DNA from: Vibrio superstes
Lineage (GTDB): Bacteria; Pseudomonadota; Gammaproteobacteria; Enterobacterales; Vibrionaceae
Assembly: GCF_003569005.1 (NCBI RefSeq)
Contig: NZ_BCUR01000001.1
Coordinates: 124,001-188,000 of the forward strand
Direction: 5' to 3'
DNA: 64,000 nucleotides
The position numbers were made by a program, and so were the translations under genes. Under the pieces are notes generated by a model. The model did no database searches. It was not told the DNA's origin and saw only the letters and a program-made list of their open reading frames with translations. Positions 8,603-17,319 of this stretch are shown one piece after another; positions within the stretch are counted from its first letter, which is position 1; every line of letters begins with the position of its first letter.

Positions 8603-10327
8603 CTAGCTAGCTCGTGAACAGTGCTGGCGCCAGAAAATTTGGACCAGTGCAATGACAAATAGCAGTAACAATGTTGGATCTATCCGTCCGTTCTTACTTA
8701 AGGTACAGCCACCGCCACCTTCAGTAGCCGTTAAACCTATTGCTTCAGCAAAGCCATCAACCTCGCTCTCGCTAACCACATCATCTTCGACTTCAATGAT
8801 TTCCTCAGCTTGCGTAGCCGCACCATAAGGCGGCTCATGACAACTTCCAAAGAATCCAGTGCACCACGCTGGAGGCGTTTGGTTAACAGATACAACAGGG
8901 ATTAGTCTCACGGTGAATGTGCCACCAGGAATACCATTGCCTACCTTGATAATGTAATTGATACCTAGATTCAGTACATCCTCTATTTCACCCATTTCGT
9001 ACAATCCGTTCGGGTTAGCCGCTAGCCAGTCTATTTCAGATTGGTCAATGACAGGGAATCCCTCATCATAGCTCCCACGCCAGTTGTTGCCATCCCACCA
9101 AGCCATTAAAGTAGGATCTGTCTCTGGATCATTATCGTCGTCAAAGAATACCGCACTTGGCTGCCATTTTGATGGAAGCCATTCCCCAAAAGGAAGCCCC
9201 TCAATAATGCCTAGGGTTTCATGGTAATGACTGTCTAACGCAGCGGTTGAATAAATCATATCCGAAGCCATTAGCTCTGGTAAGCCACCATCAGTCATAG
9301 GGTTCGGGTAACCCGCACACGCATCAATAGCTGTAGATACGCAGCCTTGCTGCACATCAAAGCCTGCTATACGCATATCAAAAAAGCCATTACTAGTGAA
9401 ATGCTTATCCGGTGCACCAAACAGCCCATGAGAGAATGTAGCCAGTTTATCGCTTTCAAAGATATCTGAGCCATCATAAACAAGTTTATCGTGCCCGCCG
9501 GAAGCACCCTCTCCTTTTCCTAAGGAAAGATGAAGCACATTCGATATACCAGTCTCACTGGCCGATTTGAATTCGCCACCACGTCCTGTGCCCACGATGA
9601 CTTTGTAACCGCTTAAACGTCTACCTGTGTAGTTGTTAATTTTACTAAAGACTTGATAGGAACGAAGTGCTATTTCAGCTTCAATATCCACCACTTCATC
9701 TTGCACATTGAACACAAGATCTATTCCATGACCATCGCCTTCGTCGATATCTTCCACAGAGGCCGGAAGCATGGCAACTTTAAAGCGTTTATGAGTCTGA
9801 AATGAACTAGAGCAGATAACAGGTTGAGGATGTGCTGAATCTAGGAAATTAGCATCTTCAATTTCAGAATTATCTGGACTCAAAAAGGAAGATCCAATAA
9901 TGCAGTTCTGTGGCTTACCATGGGAGACCTCAGAATCACCCGTTACGATTTTTATCGCACTCGGCTCTCCGACTGGCCAGTCTTTGCCTGTAATGCGCGC
10001 CATGACCTGGCCTTCATCACCATTGACTAAGCTCTCAAAGTTATCACCATAGGTCATCAAACTGTAGATACCAGAGGCTTCGTTAAATGATCCAAACTCT
10101 AGACCATCTTCGTCTCGCAATATGACATCGACATTGTCTAGGTTCCAGCCACCGACACAAGCAGTTAGCTCTCCGGGTACTCCGCAGTCACCAATAAAGG
10201 CATCTGGTAACGTATCACTATTAGAGTTTTGTATTATCGCTGCATAGGCATTTGCAACGAAGAATAGACTTGAGAACGTCAAGCCCATTGCACCATAGGT
10301 GCTTCGCCCAATCCTTTCCTTGTTCAT
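8603..10327 (-). CDS. Secreted protein with JDVT-CTERM-like sorting tail
   Basis: Exported protein of 574 residues. A signal peptide (about 1-30, ending in Ala) leads into a long acidic extracellular region rich in Asp, Gly and Ser with scattered Cys. The C-terminus has the three-part sorting layout: GGGGCTLS, then Asp-Pro-Thr and a hydrophobic helix, then a basic end (RQHCSR), as in JDVT-CTERM proteins cut by MrtJ. The body resembles proteins NCBI calls choice-of-anchor F; I am less sure of that. Start set at ATG 10327 after GGAG; the upstream GTG overlaps this box. The glutamic protease gene follows. Confidence 0.72.
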   Translation of the reverse strand: MNKERIGRSTYGAMGLTFSSLFFVANAYAAIIQNSNSDTLPDAFIGDCGVPGELTACVGGWNLDNVDVILRDEDGLEFGSFNEASGIYSLMTYGDNFESLVNGDEGQVMARITGKDWPVGEPSAIKIVTGDSEVSHGKPQNCIIGSSFLSPDNSEIEDANFLDSAHPQPVICSSSFQTHKRFKVAMLPASVEDIDEGDGHGIDLVFNVQDEVVDIEAEIALRSYQVFSKINNYTGRRLSGYKVIVGTGRGGEFKSASETGISNVLHLSLGKGEGASGGHDKLVYDGSDIFESDKLATFSHGLFGAPDKHFTSNGFFDMRIAGFDVQQGCVSTAIDACAGYPNPMTDGGLPELMASDMIYSTAALDSHYHETLGIIEGLPFGEWLPSKWQPSAVFFDDDNDPETDPTLMAWWDGNNWRGSYDEGFPVIDQSEIDWLAANPNGLYEMGEIEDVLNLGINYIIKVGNGIPGGTFTVRLIPVVSVNQTPPAWCTGFFGSCHEPPYGAATQAEEIIEVEDDVVSESEVDGFAEAIGLTATEGGGGCTLSKNGRIDPTLLLLFVIALVQIFWRQHCSRAS

Positions 10328-10696
10328 AATAGTCTCCACTATCGCTAGCTAGATAATCATCCATAGTGCGTAAGGAAAGGCTCTTTATAATTTAAGATAG
10401 GAGCAACCCCATCAGGCGTTAAATGCATTGATGACAACATCAAACTGGGCTGTTACTGCTTAGCATCTAGCGATTTTTCCGCTTGTGATAACAGTCAAGT
10501 TGAGGTGAACAATGTATTTAAGTGATTGGTATATTACCACTCCCTAATGCACCCTCACTTTAAATCTAGCAAAGGAAAATCATTACTAAAGTACGATAAA
10601 GGCATCGATTCCATTACCTAACCAAACCTTGATCTAACCCCGTATTTTGGCGAGGAAAACAACAGGATAGTGCAGCAACTTTTTCGCTACAGACAC
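10328..10696. other. Non-coding gap upstream of the JDVT-CTERM-like gene
   Basis: No supportable gene. It must hold the promoter of the minus-strand secreted protein gene. A single GATTGGTAT-like end at about 10524-10533 resembles the terminus of the 162-bp repeats but has no partner. Confidence 0.5.
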
Positions 10697-10731
10697 AAAA
10701 AACGGCTTGTAGTGTGTAGACTACAAGCCGT
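10697..10731 (-). terminator. Rho-independent terminator of the oxidoreductase gene
   Basis: Perfect 12-bp arms (ACGGCTTGTAGT mirrored) with a six-base loop, followed on the minus strand by a T6 run. It lies 26 bp after the oxidoreductase stop codon. Confidence 0.9.
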
Positions 10732-10757
10732 TGATTTCTGTTTTTATTACAGGGTTA

Positions 10758-11867
10758 TCATCGCTGTTTCTTTCGGCGTTTAAATACCACGCAAAAATTA
10801 CCTCGCTTAGTGCGGCATTTTGAGCAGCGCTCACAATCAACAGGTGCTCGGTCGCCCTCTGTCCAGCGCTTTATGAGTTGAGGCTCTGCCAGTAAAGGCC
10901 GAGAAACCGCAAAGAAGTCGATGCCAGTGTTGTTGGCTATGTTTTCAATCGCATCAAAGTCACTTAGACCGCCGACAGTAATCACTGGTACTTTGACGTC
11001 TTGGCTGATGACATCACCGTATTCGTGAAAGTAGCCCTCTTGTTGCAATGTGTAACCGTCAAACGACTCACCGACCATCTCGCTGGCTTTGCCATGAATA
11101 TTCCCTGAAACAATAATGGCATCCACGCCAAGCTGTTCTAGCTTCTTACAGATAGCGCGAGTTTGTTCAAAACTTTGTCCGCCTTCAAAGAACTCGGTAG
11201 CGGTTAGCTTGATAAGAATTGGAAAGCCTTCCCCAACAAGATCACGTGTTCTTTGATAGATCTCAACCAAGAATCGCATACGATTTTCTAAGCTGCCACC
11301 ATACTCATCGTCACGGCGGTTGTAATACGGGCTTAAGAACTGATTGATCAAGTAGGTATGGGCAGCATGAATCTCTACTCCATCAAAGCCGGATTTTTTC
11401 GCTCGCAGGCTCGCTTGCGCGAACGCGTCAACGATGAGGTTGATTTCGTCTTTGCTCATCGCTTTCCCTTGAGTATTGGTACCACGCTCTGGGATATCAC
11501 TTGGGGCGAATATCACTCGCTCGCCGAGGTTATATGTGGTCTTAGTACCACCGTAAGCAATCTGTTTAACAATCTTGGCATCGTACTGATGAACAAGATC
11601 CGTTAGCTTCTTGTAGCCCTCAATAAACGAATCATTGTAGATACCCATCATTCCAGCATTTGGCTTTTCGTTTTCTACGATATTCGCATAGCCCGTTACG
11701 ATAAGGCCCACATCACCTTTAGCTAGCTCTTCATAGATGTCATACAGCTTCTCGGTCATATAACCTTCTTCTGTCGCCATGTTTTCCCATGTTGCGCTAC
11801 GCACAAAACGGTTTTTAAGGGTCATATTGCCAATCTGGGCTGGTGAAAACAAAATGCTCAAGGTCAT
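10758..11867 (-). CDS. NADH:flavin oxidoreductase (Old Yellow Enzyme family)
   Basis: FMN-dependent ene-reductase-like protein, 369 residues, TIM barrel. OYE signatures: the N-terminal LFSPAQIGNMTLKNRFVRSAT, HAAHTYLINQFLSP with the substrate-binding His pair, YGGSLENRMRF, and a C-terminal FFAVSRPLLAEP phosphate-binding segment. The end is unusual for classic OYE: a Cys-rich CERCSKCRTKRGNFC stretch, as in larger relatives that carry an iron-sulfur cluster, but here no further domain follows. The ATG at 11867 abuts a GAGGA box; a TTG two codons later has better spacing and may be the true start. Substrate unknown. Confidence 0.87.
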   Translation of the reverse strand: MTLSILFSPAQIGNMTLKNRFVRSATWENMATEEGYMTEKLYDIYEELAKGDVGLIVTGYANIVENEKPNAGMMGIYNDSFIEGYKKLTDLVHQYDAKIVKQIAYGGTKTTYNLGERVIFAPSDIPERGTNTQGKAMSKDEINLIVDAFAQASLRAKKSGFDGVEIHAAHTYLINQFLSPYYNRRDDEYGGSLENRMRFLVEIYQRTRDLVGEGFPILIKLTATEFFEGGQSFEQTRAICKKLEQLGVDAIIVSGNIHGKASEMVGESFDGYTLQQEGYFHEYGDVISQDVKVPVITVGGLSDFDAIENIANNTGIDFFAVSRPLLAEPQLIKRWTEGDRAPVDCERCSKCRTKRGNFCVVFKRRKKQR

Positions 11868-11907
11868 TCCTCTAGTTTGAAACTGCCTTGAAGGCAGCGC
11901 TGAAAAG

Positions 11908-11923
11908 TGTGATCTAGATCGGA
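11908..11923. promoter_or_regulatory. CRP-like half-conserved site
   Basis: TGTGATCTAGATCGGA matches the CRP consensus perfectly in the left half and core but only partly in the right half. It lies 41 bp upstream of the oxidoreductase start. Inference from motif only. Confidence 0.4.
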
Positions 11924-11956
11924 TGACTGACTTTACTGATGAATTACAAACAAAAC

Positions 11957-11972
11957 CTTAATCTAGATTAAG
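11957..11972. promoter_or_regulatory. Perfect 16-bp palindrome, possible operator
   Basis: CTTAATCTAGATTAAG is a perfect palindrome 90 bp upstream of the oxidoreductase start and outside the terminator of the next gene. It shares the ATCTAGAT core with the CRP-like site 34 bp away. It may bind a dimeric regulator. Confidence 0.45.
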
Positions 11973-12019
11973 TTATACGCTGATGGGCAGGCTCTATGGG
12001 TAAGTTGAAAGTTAATGAT

Positions 12020-12053
12020 AAAAAAACGGCCCATGAACGAATTCATGAGCCGT
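12020..12053 (-). terminator. Terminator of the DUF3297 gene
   Basis: Stem ACGGC-CATGAA / TTCATG-GCCGT with one internal mismatch and a T7 run on the minus strand, 22 bp after the DUF3297 stop codon. Confidence 0.85.
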
Positions 12054-12074
12054 TTAGATTCATAAGGAAAAGCT

Positions 12075-12329
12075 TTACACGTAGTAAGCTTCAACTTCCC
12101 CTTTCAGGGTGATAAGGATCGGCTGACCACGACGATCTAGCGCTTTAGGAGAAGGGATTTTTACCCATCCTTCGCTAATACAGTATTCTTCTACATCGTT
12201 ACGCTCTTTACCGTTAATGCGAATGCCGATGCGATGGTGAAAGCACTCTTCCACATAGTGAGGGCTACGAGGGTTACCTGAAAGGTGATCCGGAAGAGTT
12301 GGCTTTTCGTTAGTGTCGCTCATTTTCAT
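12075..12329 (-). CDS. DUF3297 family protein
   Basis: Small soluble protein of 84 residues matching DUF3297 along its length (PDHLSGNPRSPHYVEECFHHRIGIRINGKERNDVEEYCISEGW). The family is widespread in proteobacteria and has no assigned function. A second ATG two codons downstream may be the real start; an AGG lies 8 bp before it. Monocistronic, with its own terminator. Confidence 0.85.
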   Translation of the reverse strand: MKMSDTNEKPTLPDHLSGNPRSPHYVEECFHHRIGIRINGKERNDVEEYCISEGWVKIPSPKALDRRGQPILITLKGEVEAYYV

Positions 12330-12818
12330 GGCCTGAAATAGTAATTGTGTGGCTCATTGTAGACAAAGCCGGCCTTGCACTCAAGAAGCGTCTAACAAGC
12401 ATGTCGACGACTGAATACCAGTTGAACAAACCTTGAGCTTATAGCGCTAGTTCAATAGAAGGTGCTTGTTGATGAGTCGATACAGGTTGTTTCTTTACCA
12501 TCTGTGATACATACGAGCCTGAAGGTGGGTATACCTGCGTAGTAGTGTCTAAAGCACTCAAATGAACCAGTCTTAATACGTGTACTCGCTTGATCTGGCA
12601 ACAAACGCTTAAGTTGCCAGTATCAAATAGGCCAGACAAGATACTCAACCAACTCAGTAGCTCAAGCCTTCTTATATTTTCTCGCCATGAGTTTGCATTC
12701 TGCTGACAGGAAAACGACCTAAAACTAAACCAAAACAAACACGCCCCTAACCGTCTGTAGGCTCAATATGTTTAACATTGCTGTTAATCGCGACACCTTT
12801 CGTTTCAAGGAAGATATT
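12330..12818. other. Gap without a supported gene
   Basis: A 99-codon minus-strand open frame spans 12439-12738, but its composition is Ser/Gln-rich and it has no convincing ribosome binding site, so I do not call it. The right part should hold the promoter of the lipoprotein gene. Confidence 0.4.
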
Positions 12819-13415
12819 ATGAATAAAACAGCATTTTTGTTGAGCTCAACGCTAATCGTCATTCAAGGTTGTACTAGTAACTCTGTTACAGAACCAGTAA
12901 TTCAACCTACTAATGCTCAAGTACAAAACCAGAAGCCTACGTCATCTATAGATATAGCGAAATTTTCAGAAGAGAAGAGAGCTTGGCTTGCCAGCGAGGC
13001 GTGGAGTTATCACGGAAATGGACTGACAAGAAATATCGGTTGGAATGATCAAATGCAAAAGGGTGACCTAGACTTTGTGGCTAGCTACAATGCTGGACAA
13101 ACCCAGTGTCAGGGAGAGATTTATATTGCAGGTCCTCTCTATGGCAACAGAATCAGCGGGATTTTAAATATCAATGGCCAAGACGTTCATTTCAAATACG
13201 TCAGTAAGGTCAATGATAAAGCCCGCCTTTATCAGCCAAAGAACCCCGCTGGATTAAGTTTCTTACTAGCCGAGTTTGAGAAAGGAAACCCTGTGGTTGT
13301 GAAATCCGATATCGGCGTATCTGCCACCTTCCCAAGTACCGATTTTAAAGAAGCTAAACAGGCCATTGATAGTGAGTGTCAGGCGAAGATACTGAGAGAT
13401 AAAAACGCACTCTAG
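12819..13415 (+). CDS. Predicted lipoprotein, unknown function
   Basis: Membrane-anchored protein of 198 residues. The signal sequence ends in a lipobox VIQGC, with Cys18 the expected lipidated residue, followed by a Ser/Thr/Gln-rich linker to about residue 45. The mature part is a mixed, probably beta-rich domain with two Cys (in TQCQGE and SECQAK) that could form a disulfide. Start chosen at ATG 12819 because AAGGA lies 7 bp upstream; the longer frame lacks both a signal peptide and a ribosome binding site. I do not recognise the domain. Confidence 0.72.
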   Translation: MNKTAFLLSSTLIVIQGCTSNSVTEPVIQPTNAQVQNQKPTSSIDIAKFSEEKRAWLASEAWSYHGNGLTRNIGWNDQMQKGDLDFVASYNAGQTQCQGEIYIAGPLYGNRISGILNINGQDVHFKYVSKVNDKARLYQPKNPAGLSFLLAEFEKGNPVVVKSDIGVSATFPSTDFKEAKQAIDSECQAKILRDKNAL

Positions 13416-13433
13416 GTTGTATTTGATGTCAAT

Positions 13434-13455
13434 TTGCCTCCTAAACTGGAGGCAA
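13434..13455 (+). terminator. Stem-loop after the lipoprotein gene
   Basis: Perfect 8-bp arms TTGCCTCC / GGAGGCAA with a six-base loop, 18 bp after the stop codon. Only a weak T-rich tail follows. Confidence 0.6.
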
Positions 13456-13576
13456 GACAATTTATACTGTGAGACTAATGTTCTCTTGGAGGATGAGACT
13501 TAAATCTAGAGTATTGATACCCAAATAACTGAGTTGACTATCAAGGTGATGGTATTAACTTAAATTAGCGTTATTG

Positions 13577-14320
13577 TTATTCCGTAACGCTATTGATAAA
13601 GTCACTCAGTATTAGATTAAATTGTTGTGGTTTTTCCAAATGCACATTGTGAGCACTGTTACTTACTACTGACAAAGAGCAATTTTCGATCTTTGTCCAC
13701 AATTCATAAGGTTGCTTATCCCACTGATAACTTTTATCTGAATCGCCCCAAATAACGAGCGTTGGAGTTTTAATCATTTTTAGATACTTTTCACCACTCC
13801 ACTCATACATTGCCTCGAGTCCGTTGACATAGCTTTCGAAGCTAACATTTTCGATTAATGATAATGACTTTCTTATCTCTTCTTTACTTTCATCTCTATC
13901 AACAAACCAACTATCAACAGCAGCATACATGGCATTCTTGTAAGTGTTGGGAGAAGACTTTCTAATACTCAAGAGCAGTGTTTCAAATCGACCGGGTAAA
14001 GTGCCATCTGGACCGGTCCCATATAAAATAAGGGACAGCAAACGGTTGGGTATTAGGTGTGCAATTTCCTGTACTATCATCCCCCCCATTGAGTGGCCTA
14101 GAAGGTGAAATTCTGTCAATCCTAGTTGATTGATTTGTTTTATTACATCCAATGCATACTCGTTAATACTCTTACACGCCACCTCACTTGACCTGCCACT
14201 AAATCCTTTTAGTGAGATTGGAAAAATATCATAATCGCACAATAATCCTTCGAGTTGGTAATCCCAATACTCTTTACCACTGAGGAATCCATGCACCAAT
14301 ATTAGGTTAGTTTTTTTCAC
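13577..14320 (-). CDS. Alpha/beta hydrolase
   Basis: Alpha/beta-hydrolase-fold enzyme, 247 residues. Catalytic triad candidates: Ser in GHSMGG (about 96), Asp in WGDSD (about 193) and His in SAHNVHLEKP (about 221). The N-terminal LVHGFLSGKEYW supplies the HG oxyanion motif. No signal peptide, so cytoplasmic. GTG start with only a weak ribosome binding site. It looks A/T-richer than the genes to its left and follows the glycyl-radical operon on the same strand, separated by a stem-loop. It could be a lipase, an esterase or a MenH-like enzyme; substrate unknown. Confidence 0.8.
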   Translation of the reverse strand: MKKTNLILVHGFLSGKEYWDYQLEGLLCDYDIFPISLKGFSGRSSEVACKSINEYALDVIKQINQLGLTEFHLLGHSMGGMIVQEIAHLIPNRLLSLILYGTGPDGTLPGRFETLLLSIRKSSPNTYKNAMYAAVDSWFVDRDESKEEIRKSLSLIENVSFESYVNGLEAMYEWSGEKYLKMIKTPTLVIWGDSDKSYQWDKQPYELWTKIENCSLSVVSNSAHNVHLEKPQQFNLILSDFINSVTE

Positions 14321-14407
14321 ACTATTAACTCACATTTTATATAACTAATTACGTTCAGAATAATAATTATTCGACTATGAAAAACTATTATGACAGGTAT
14401 AAACAAT

Positions 14408-14453
14408 AGAGGAGACACAATGTAGATAACATATTCTCTACATTGTACCTCTA
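14408..14453 (-). terminator. Stem-loop at the end of the glycyl-radical operon
   Basis: Imperfect long stem, AGAGG and ACAATGTAGA paired with TCTACATTGT and CTCT, 32 bp downstream of the permease stop on the minus strand. The following sequence is only moderately T-rich, so this is a probable terminator. Confidence 0.5.
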
Positions 14454-14484
14454 GTATAATTGAATGTTAGTAGTTCACTTGAAA

Positions 14485-15921
14485 TTAATTAGTGACTTTT
14501 TGATAGATGGGTTTTAATTCAGCAGTCTTTTCTTCATCAACTCTTTCAGGCTCAAGACTAGAATCAAAAGACTCAAGCTCCGCCGCAATCTCACTCTCGT
14601 GTCGATTACTTCTACCAAGGTTAACAAATAAGCAAAGAATAATACCAGCAGCCAATCCCCAAGCAGCGCCTTTCATCGCAATAACTGCTGCCATCACACC
14701 TGCAATACCCAGGTCATTCACTGTTTTAGACTTTGTCACACCAACTCGGAATGACACAAAACCCTGAATCAACAATGTTGCCGCTAATGCTATACCTAAC
14801 ACTGGCTTAACCAAGGTTACTATGGGTAGTAAGAAGTACCCTAACGTTGTTCCGTAGCGGTATGAGATAGCGCCACTATTAATAGAGCCCATCGTTTTTG
14901 GACCAAGTTTAAATCGTTCACATACAACCACTTGCATTGCGGCCGCCAGTGGTCCACACAAGGTGATTGTAGGCCCAAAGATACCCATTAATACATTGCG
15001 TGCGCCGAAAATAATATTTGAACGGTTAGCATTGAAATCAATGACTTCATCCGGACGTTTTTTGCTAGCATCATCTAGTAAACATTTGGCTTGAATAACA
15101 TCACCAAACAAAATGACGTAAGTTGAAACAACAGCAGGCAAACCAATGATAAACATTTCTAGAGGTGGCAAACCTAAACCAAAGATAGTCCAATTATTAA
15201 ATAGCTCACCAAAGGCCAATGTAGTGAAACCCCACTCAATCTGAGGCCATGGCACCTCACCCATGACAGGACCTACAATAAGTGCCAGCAAAATGATGGG
15301 CAAAGACCCTAAATCAGCTAATACTTTAGTAAATTTATTGAGGTTTCGCTGGCTTTTAAAATGACTAGAAAAAAGTAGGTAAAATCCAACACCGGTACAA
15401 ATAATAATCGAAATTGGGGCCTGTTCAAAACGACCACCCTCGACCAATATGGAGTTAACTGCAGCAATACCGGCACCCATAATGATACCTGACTTCATTG
15501 CGTTTGGTACAATGGATGCGACCTTCTGCCCCAAGCCTGTTATCCCAAGTAAAATCGCAATGACACCTAATGATATTTGAAATGCAATCAGCGCTTGTAC
15601 CCTTTCAACACCCATTGCAAATTGATTAAGATATAATATAACAATTGGAATGGCTGGTGTTATCCATCCAGGGATAATTGGATCACCCAGTAGTACATGC
15701 AGAAAGTAAAACATACCATTGATCACTACGATAGTCATCGCAACATCAAATGGCATACCTAGGTATTCTTGCAAGATAGGGATCATTCCCAAACAAACAG
15801 CACAAAGTAGCAACCCCTGCATGAAGTCAATTTTTTCAAATCCTACATGAATAAAGGGGATCCTGATTTTAAAGGGGCCAGCCGGAATATAAGGCTGCTC
15901 CTTTCCATATTCTCTTTTCAT
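14485..15921 (-). CDS. Putative SLC23/NCS2-like permease of the glycyl-radical operon
   Basis: Polytopic inner-membrane transporter of 478 residues with about 12 hydrophobic segments and a charged cytoplasmic C-terminus. Its layout recalls nucleobase-cation symporter-2 / SulP-like permeases, but I cannot place it in a named subfamily. Start set at ATG 15921; the frame continues 13 codons to a GTG with no ribosome binding site. It is the last gene of the operon, separated from the dehydrogenase gene by 142 bp that include a perfect 14-bp stem-loop. Position suggests uptake of the operon's substrate or export of its product. Confidence 0.7.
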   Translation of the reverse strand: MKREYGKEQPYIPAGPFKIRIPFIHVGFEKIDFMQGLLLCAVCLGMIPILQEYLGMPFDVAMTIVVINGMFYFLHVLLGDPIIPGWITPAIPIVILYLNQFAMGVERVQALIAFQISLGVIAILLGITGLGQKVASIVPNAMKSGIIMGAGIAAVNSILVEGGRFEQAPISIIICTGVGFYLLFSSHFKSQRNLNKFTKVLADLGSLPIILLALIVGPVMGEVPWPQIEWGFTTLAFGELFNNWTIFGLGLPPLEMFIIGLPAVVSTYVILFGDVIQAKCLLDDASKKRPDEVIDFNANRSNIIFGARNVLMGIFGPTITLCGPLAAAMQVVVCERFKLGPKTMGSINSGAISYRYGTTLGYFLLPIVTLVKPVLGIALAATLLIQGFVSFRVGVTKSKTVNDLGIAGVMAAVIAMKGAAWGLAAGIILCLFVNLGRSNRHESEIAAELESFDSSLEPERVDEEKTAELKPIYQKVTN

Positions 15922-16020
15922 AAAAACAAACCCAAAATATATAATTAAATATATAGTCACTTAATTTGAAGTGTTGCTAGTAGCTAAATTCAGTAGCCAT
16001 ATATTTAATTACATCAATGT

Positions 16021-16053
16021 AACCCCTTGAATAATAGTGTTATTCAAGGGGTT
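16021..16053. promoter_or_regulatory. Perfect stem-loop between dehydrogenase and permease genes
   Basis: 14-bp perfect arms AACCCCTTGAATAA / TTATTCAAGGGGTT with a five-base loop, starting 10 bp after the dehydrogenase stop. No T-run follows on the minus strand, so it may be an RNA-stability or partial-termination element. Confidence 0.6.
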
Positions 16054-16063
16054 AATTCTTTAA

Positions 16064-17212
16064 TTAGATCGCTTGCTCATACAATTCGATCATATCTTCT
16101 AGAGAAGTCTCACGCGGATTACATAGCACGTTACCGCTCTTCATTGCATCTTTTGCCATTTCTTCTATCAGGTCTGCTTTTACACCAACCTCAGAGAGTG
16201 TTCTTGGAATGTTTAGATCATCATTCAGTTTCTGAATCTCTTCGATTAACATTTCTGGCGCGAAGTTTTCTACAGGCTCTTTACCTTGACGAATAAAGTT
16301 GTAGATCACCTCGTATCGGCCTTTATCTGCCACTGCATTAAATTTCATCACGGTAGGCAACAAGATTGAGTTAGCCACACCATGTGGAACGTGATAGAAA
16401 GCGCTCACTGGATGGCTCATTGCGTGTACATTACCCAAACGTGCCCAAGCGAACGCGATACCAGCAAAGTTACTACCTGTCATCATTGCACAAGCAGCGT
16501 CCTCATCTTCTCGATTCTCAACAAACTTACGTAGATTAGCACCGATCAACTCCATCGCTTTTTCAGCCATTGTATCGGTAAATGGCGATGCATTTTTTGA
16601 TACATATGCTTCTATCGCATGAATCAGTGCATCAACACCACAAGCCGCTGCAATTGAAGCTGGAGCTGTCATGATAAGTTGAGGATCAAGAACTGCATAT
16701 TTTGGTAGCGTTTCGTAGCTAACGATGGAAAATTTGTAGTTAATAGCCTCGTCAGTGATCACTGAAGATGCTGTTGCCTCGCTACCTGTGCCAGCGGTAG
16801 TCGGAATTGCAATCATAGGCACGATAGGACCAGGAACTTTATTCAGGCCTTCGTAGTCTTTAATGTCCCCGCCAAACTTGGCTAAAATACCTACAGTTTT
16901 CGCAACATCTAGAGGGCTTCCGCCACCTAGAGCAACGATACTTGTTGCACCACACTCTTTATAAAGCGCAGTAGCTTCATTAACGATAGTGATTGTTGGG
17001 TTGGGTTTAACATCTAAGTAAGAAGTGCACTTAATACCGCCTGCCTCGATGATATCTTGTACTTTCTTCACTACACCTATGCTTTCAAGGCCACGGTCAG
17101 AAATTAGAAATACATGGTCAGAATCATTATTTCTTAGGATTTCAGGTAGTTTACCTAAGCTGCCAATACCAAACTCAATGTTCTGTGGAATTTTAAAATT
17201 AAAGTCTTTCAC
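16064..17212 (-). CDS. Iron-containing alcohol dehydrogenase
   Basis: Group III metal-dependent alcohol dehydrogenase, 382 residues, reducing an aldehyde with NADH. The NAD-binding GGGSPLD motif (about 96-102) and the PTTAGTGSEAT segment are typical, as are the metal-binding region VDALIHAIEAYVSK and the histidines of MSHPVSAFYHVPHG. GTG start at 17212 with AAGGA 7 bp upstream. In a glycyl-radical operon it would reduce the aldehyde or ketone product: 3-sulfopropionaldehyde (as HpfD does), hydroxyacetone, or acetaldehyde. The substrate cannot be read from sequence. Confidence 0.88.
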   Translation of the reverse strand: MKDFNFKIPQNIEFGIGSLGKLPEILRNNDSDHVFLISDRGLESIGVVKKVQDIIEAGGIKCTSYLDVKPNPTITIVNEATALYKECGATSIVALGGGSPLDVAKTVGILAKFGGDIKDYEGLNKVPGPIVPMIAIPTTAGTGSEATASSVITDEAINYKFSIVSYETLPKYAVLDPQLIMTAPASIAAACGVDALIHAIEAYVSKNASPFTDTMAEKAMELIGANLRKFVENREDEDAACAMMTGSNFAGIAFAWARLGNVHAMSHPVSAFYHVPHGVANSILLPTVMKFNAVADKGRYEVIYNFIRQGKEPVENFAPEMLIEEIQKLNDDLNIPRTLSEVGVKADLIEEMAKDAMKSGNVLCNPRETSLEDMIELYEQAI

Positions 17213-17232
17213 GACATGTTCCTTTAGAAAAC

Positions 17233-17255
17233 AAGTACAGCGCTGAACTGTACTT
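17233..17255. promoter_or_regulatory. Stem-loop between exporter and dehydrogenase genes
   Basis: Perfect 8-bp arms AAGTACAG / CTGTACTT with a seven-base loop, 20 bp upstream of the dehydrogenase start and just before its ribosome binding site. A weaker TGTTTATT / AATAAACA pair lies at 17272-17293. Confidence 0.5.
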
Positions 17256-17319
17256 ATTTCAGTTTAAAAGTGTTTATTTTTTATCAATAAACAGCGTAAT
17301 TTATTCAGTTTAAAGTGAT

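Noticed and set aside
12439..12738. 99-codon minus-strand frame
   Set aside because: No convincing ribosome binding site or recognisable domain; composition looks like non-coding readthrough.
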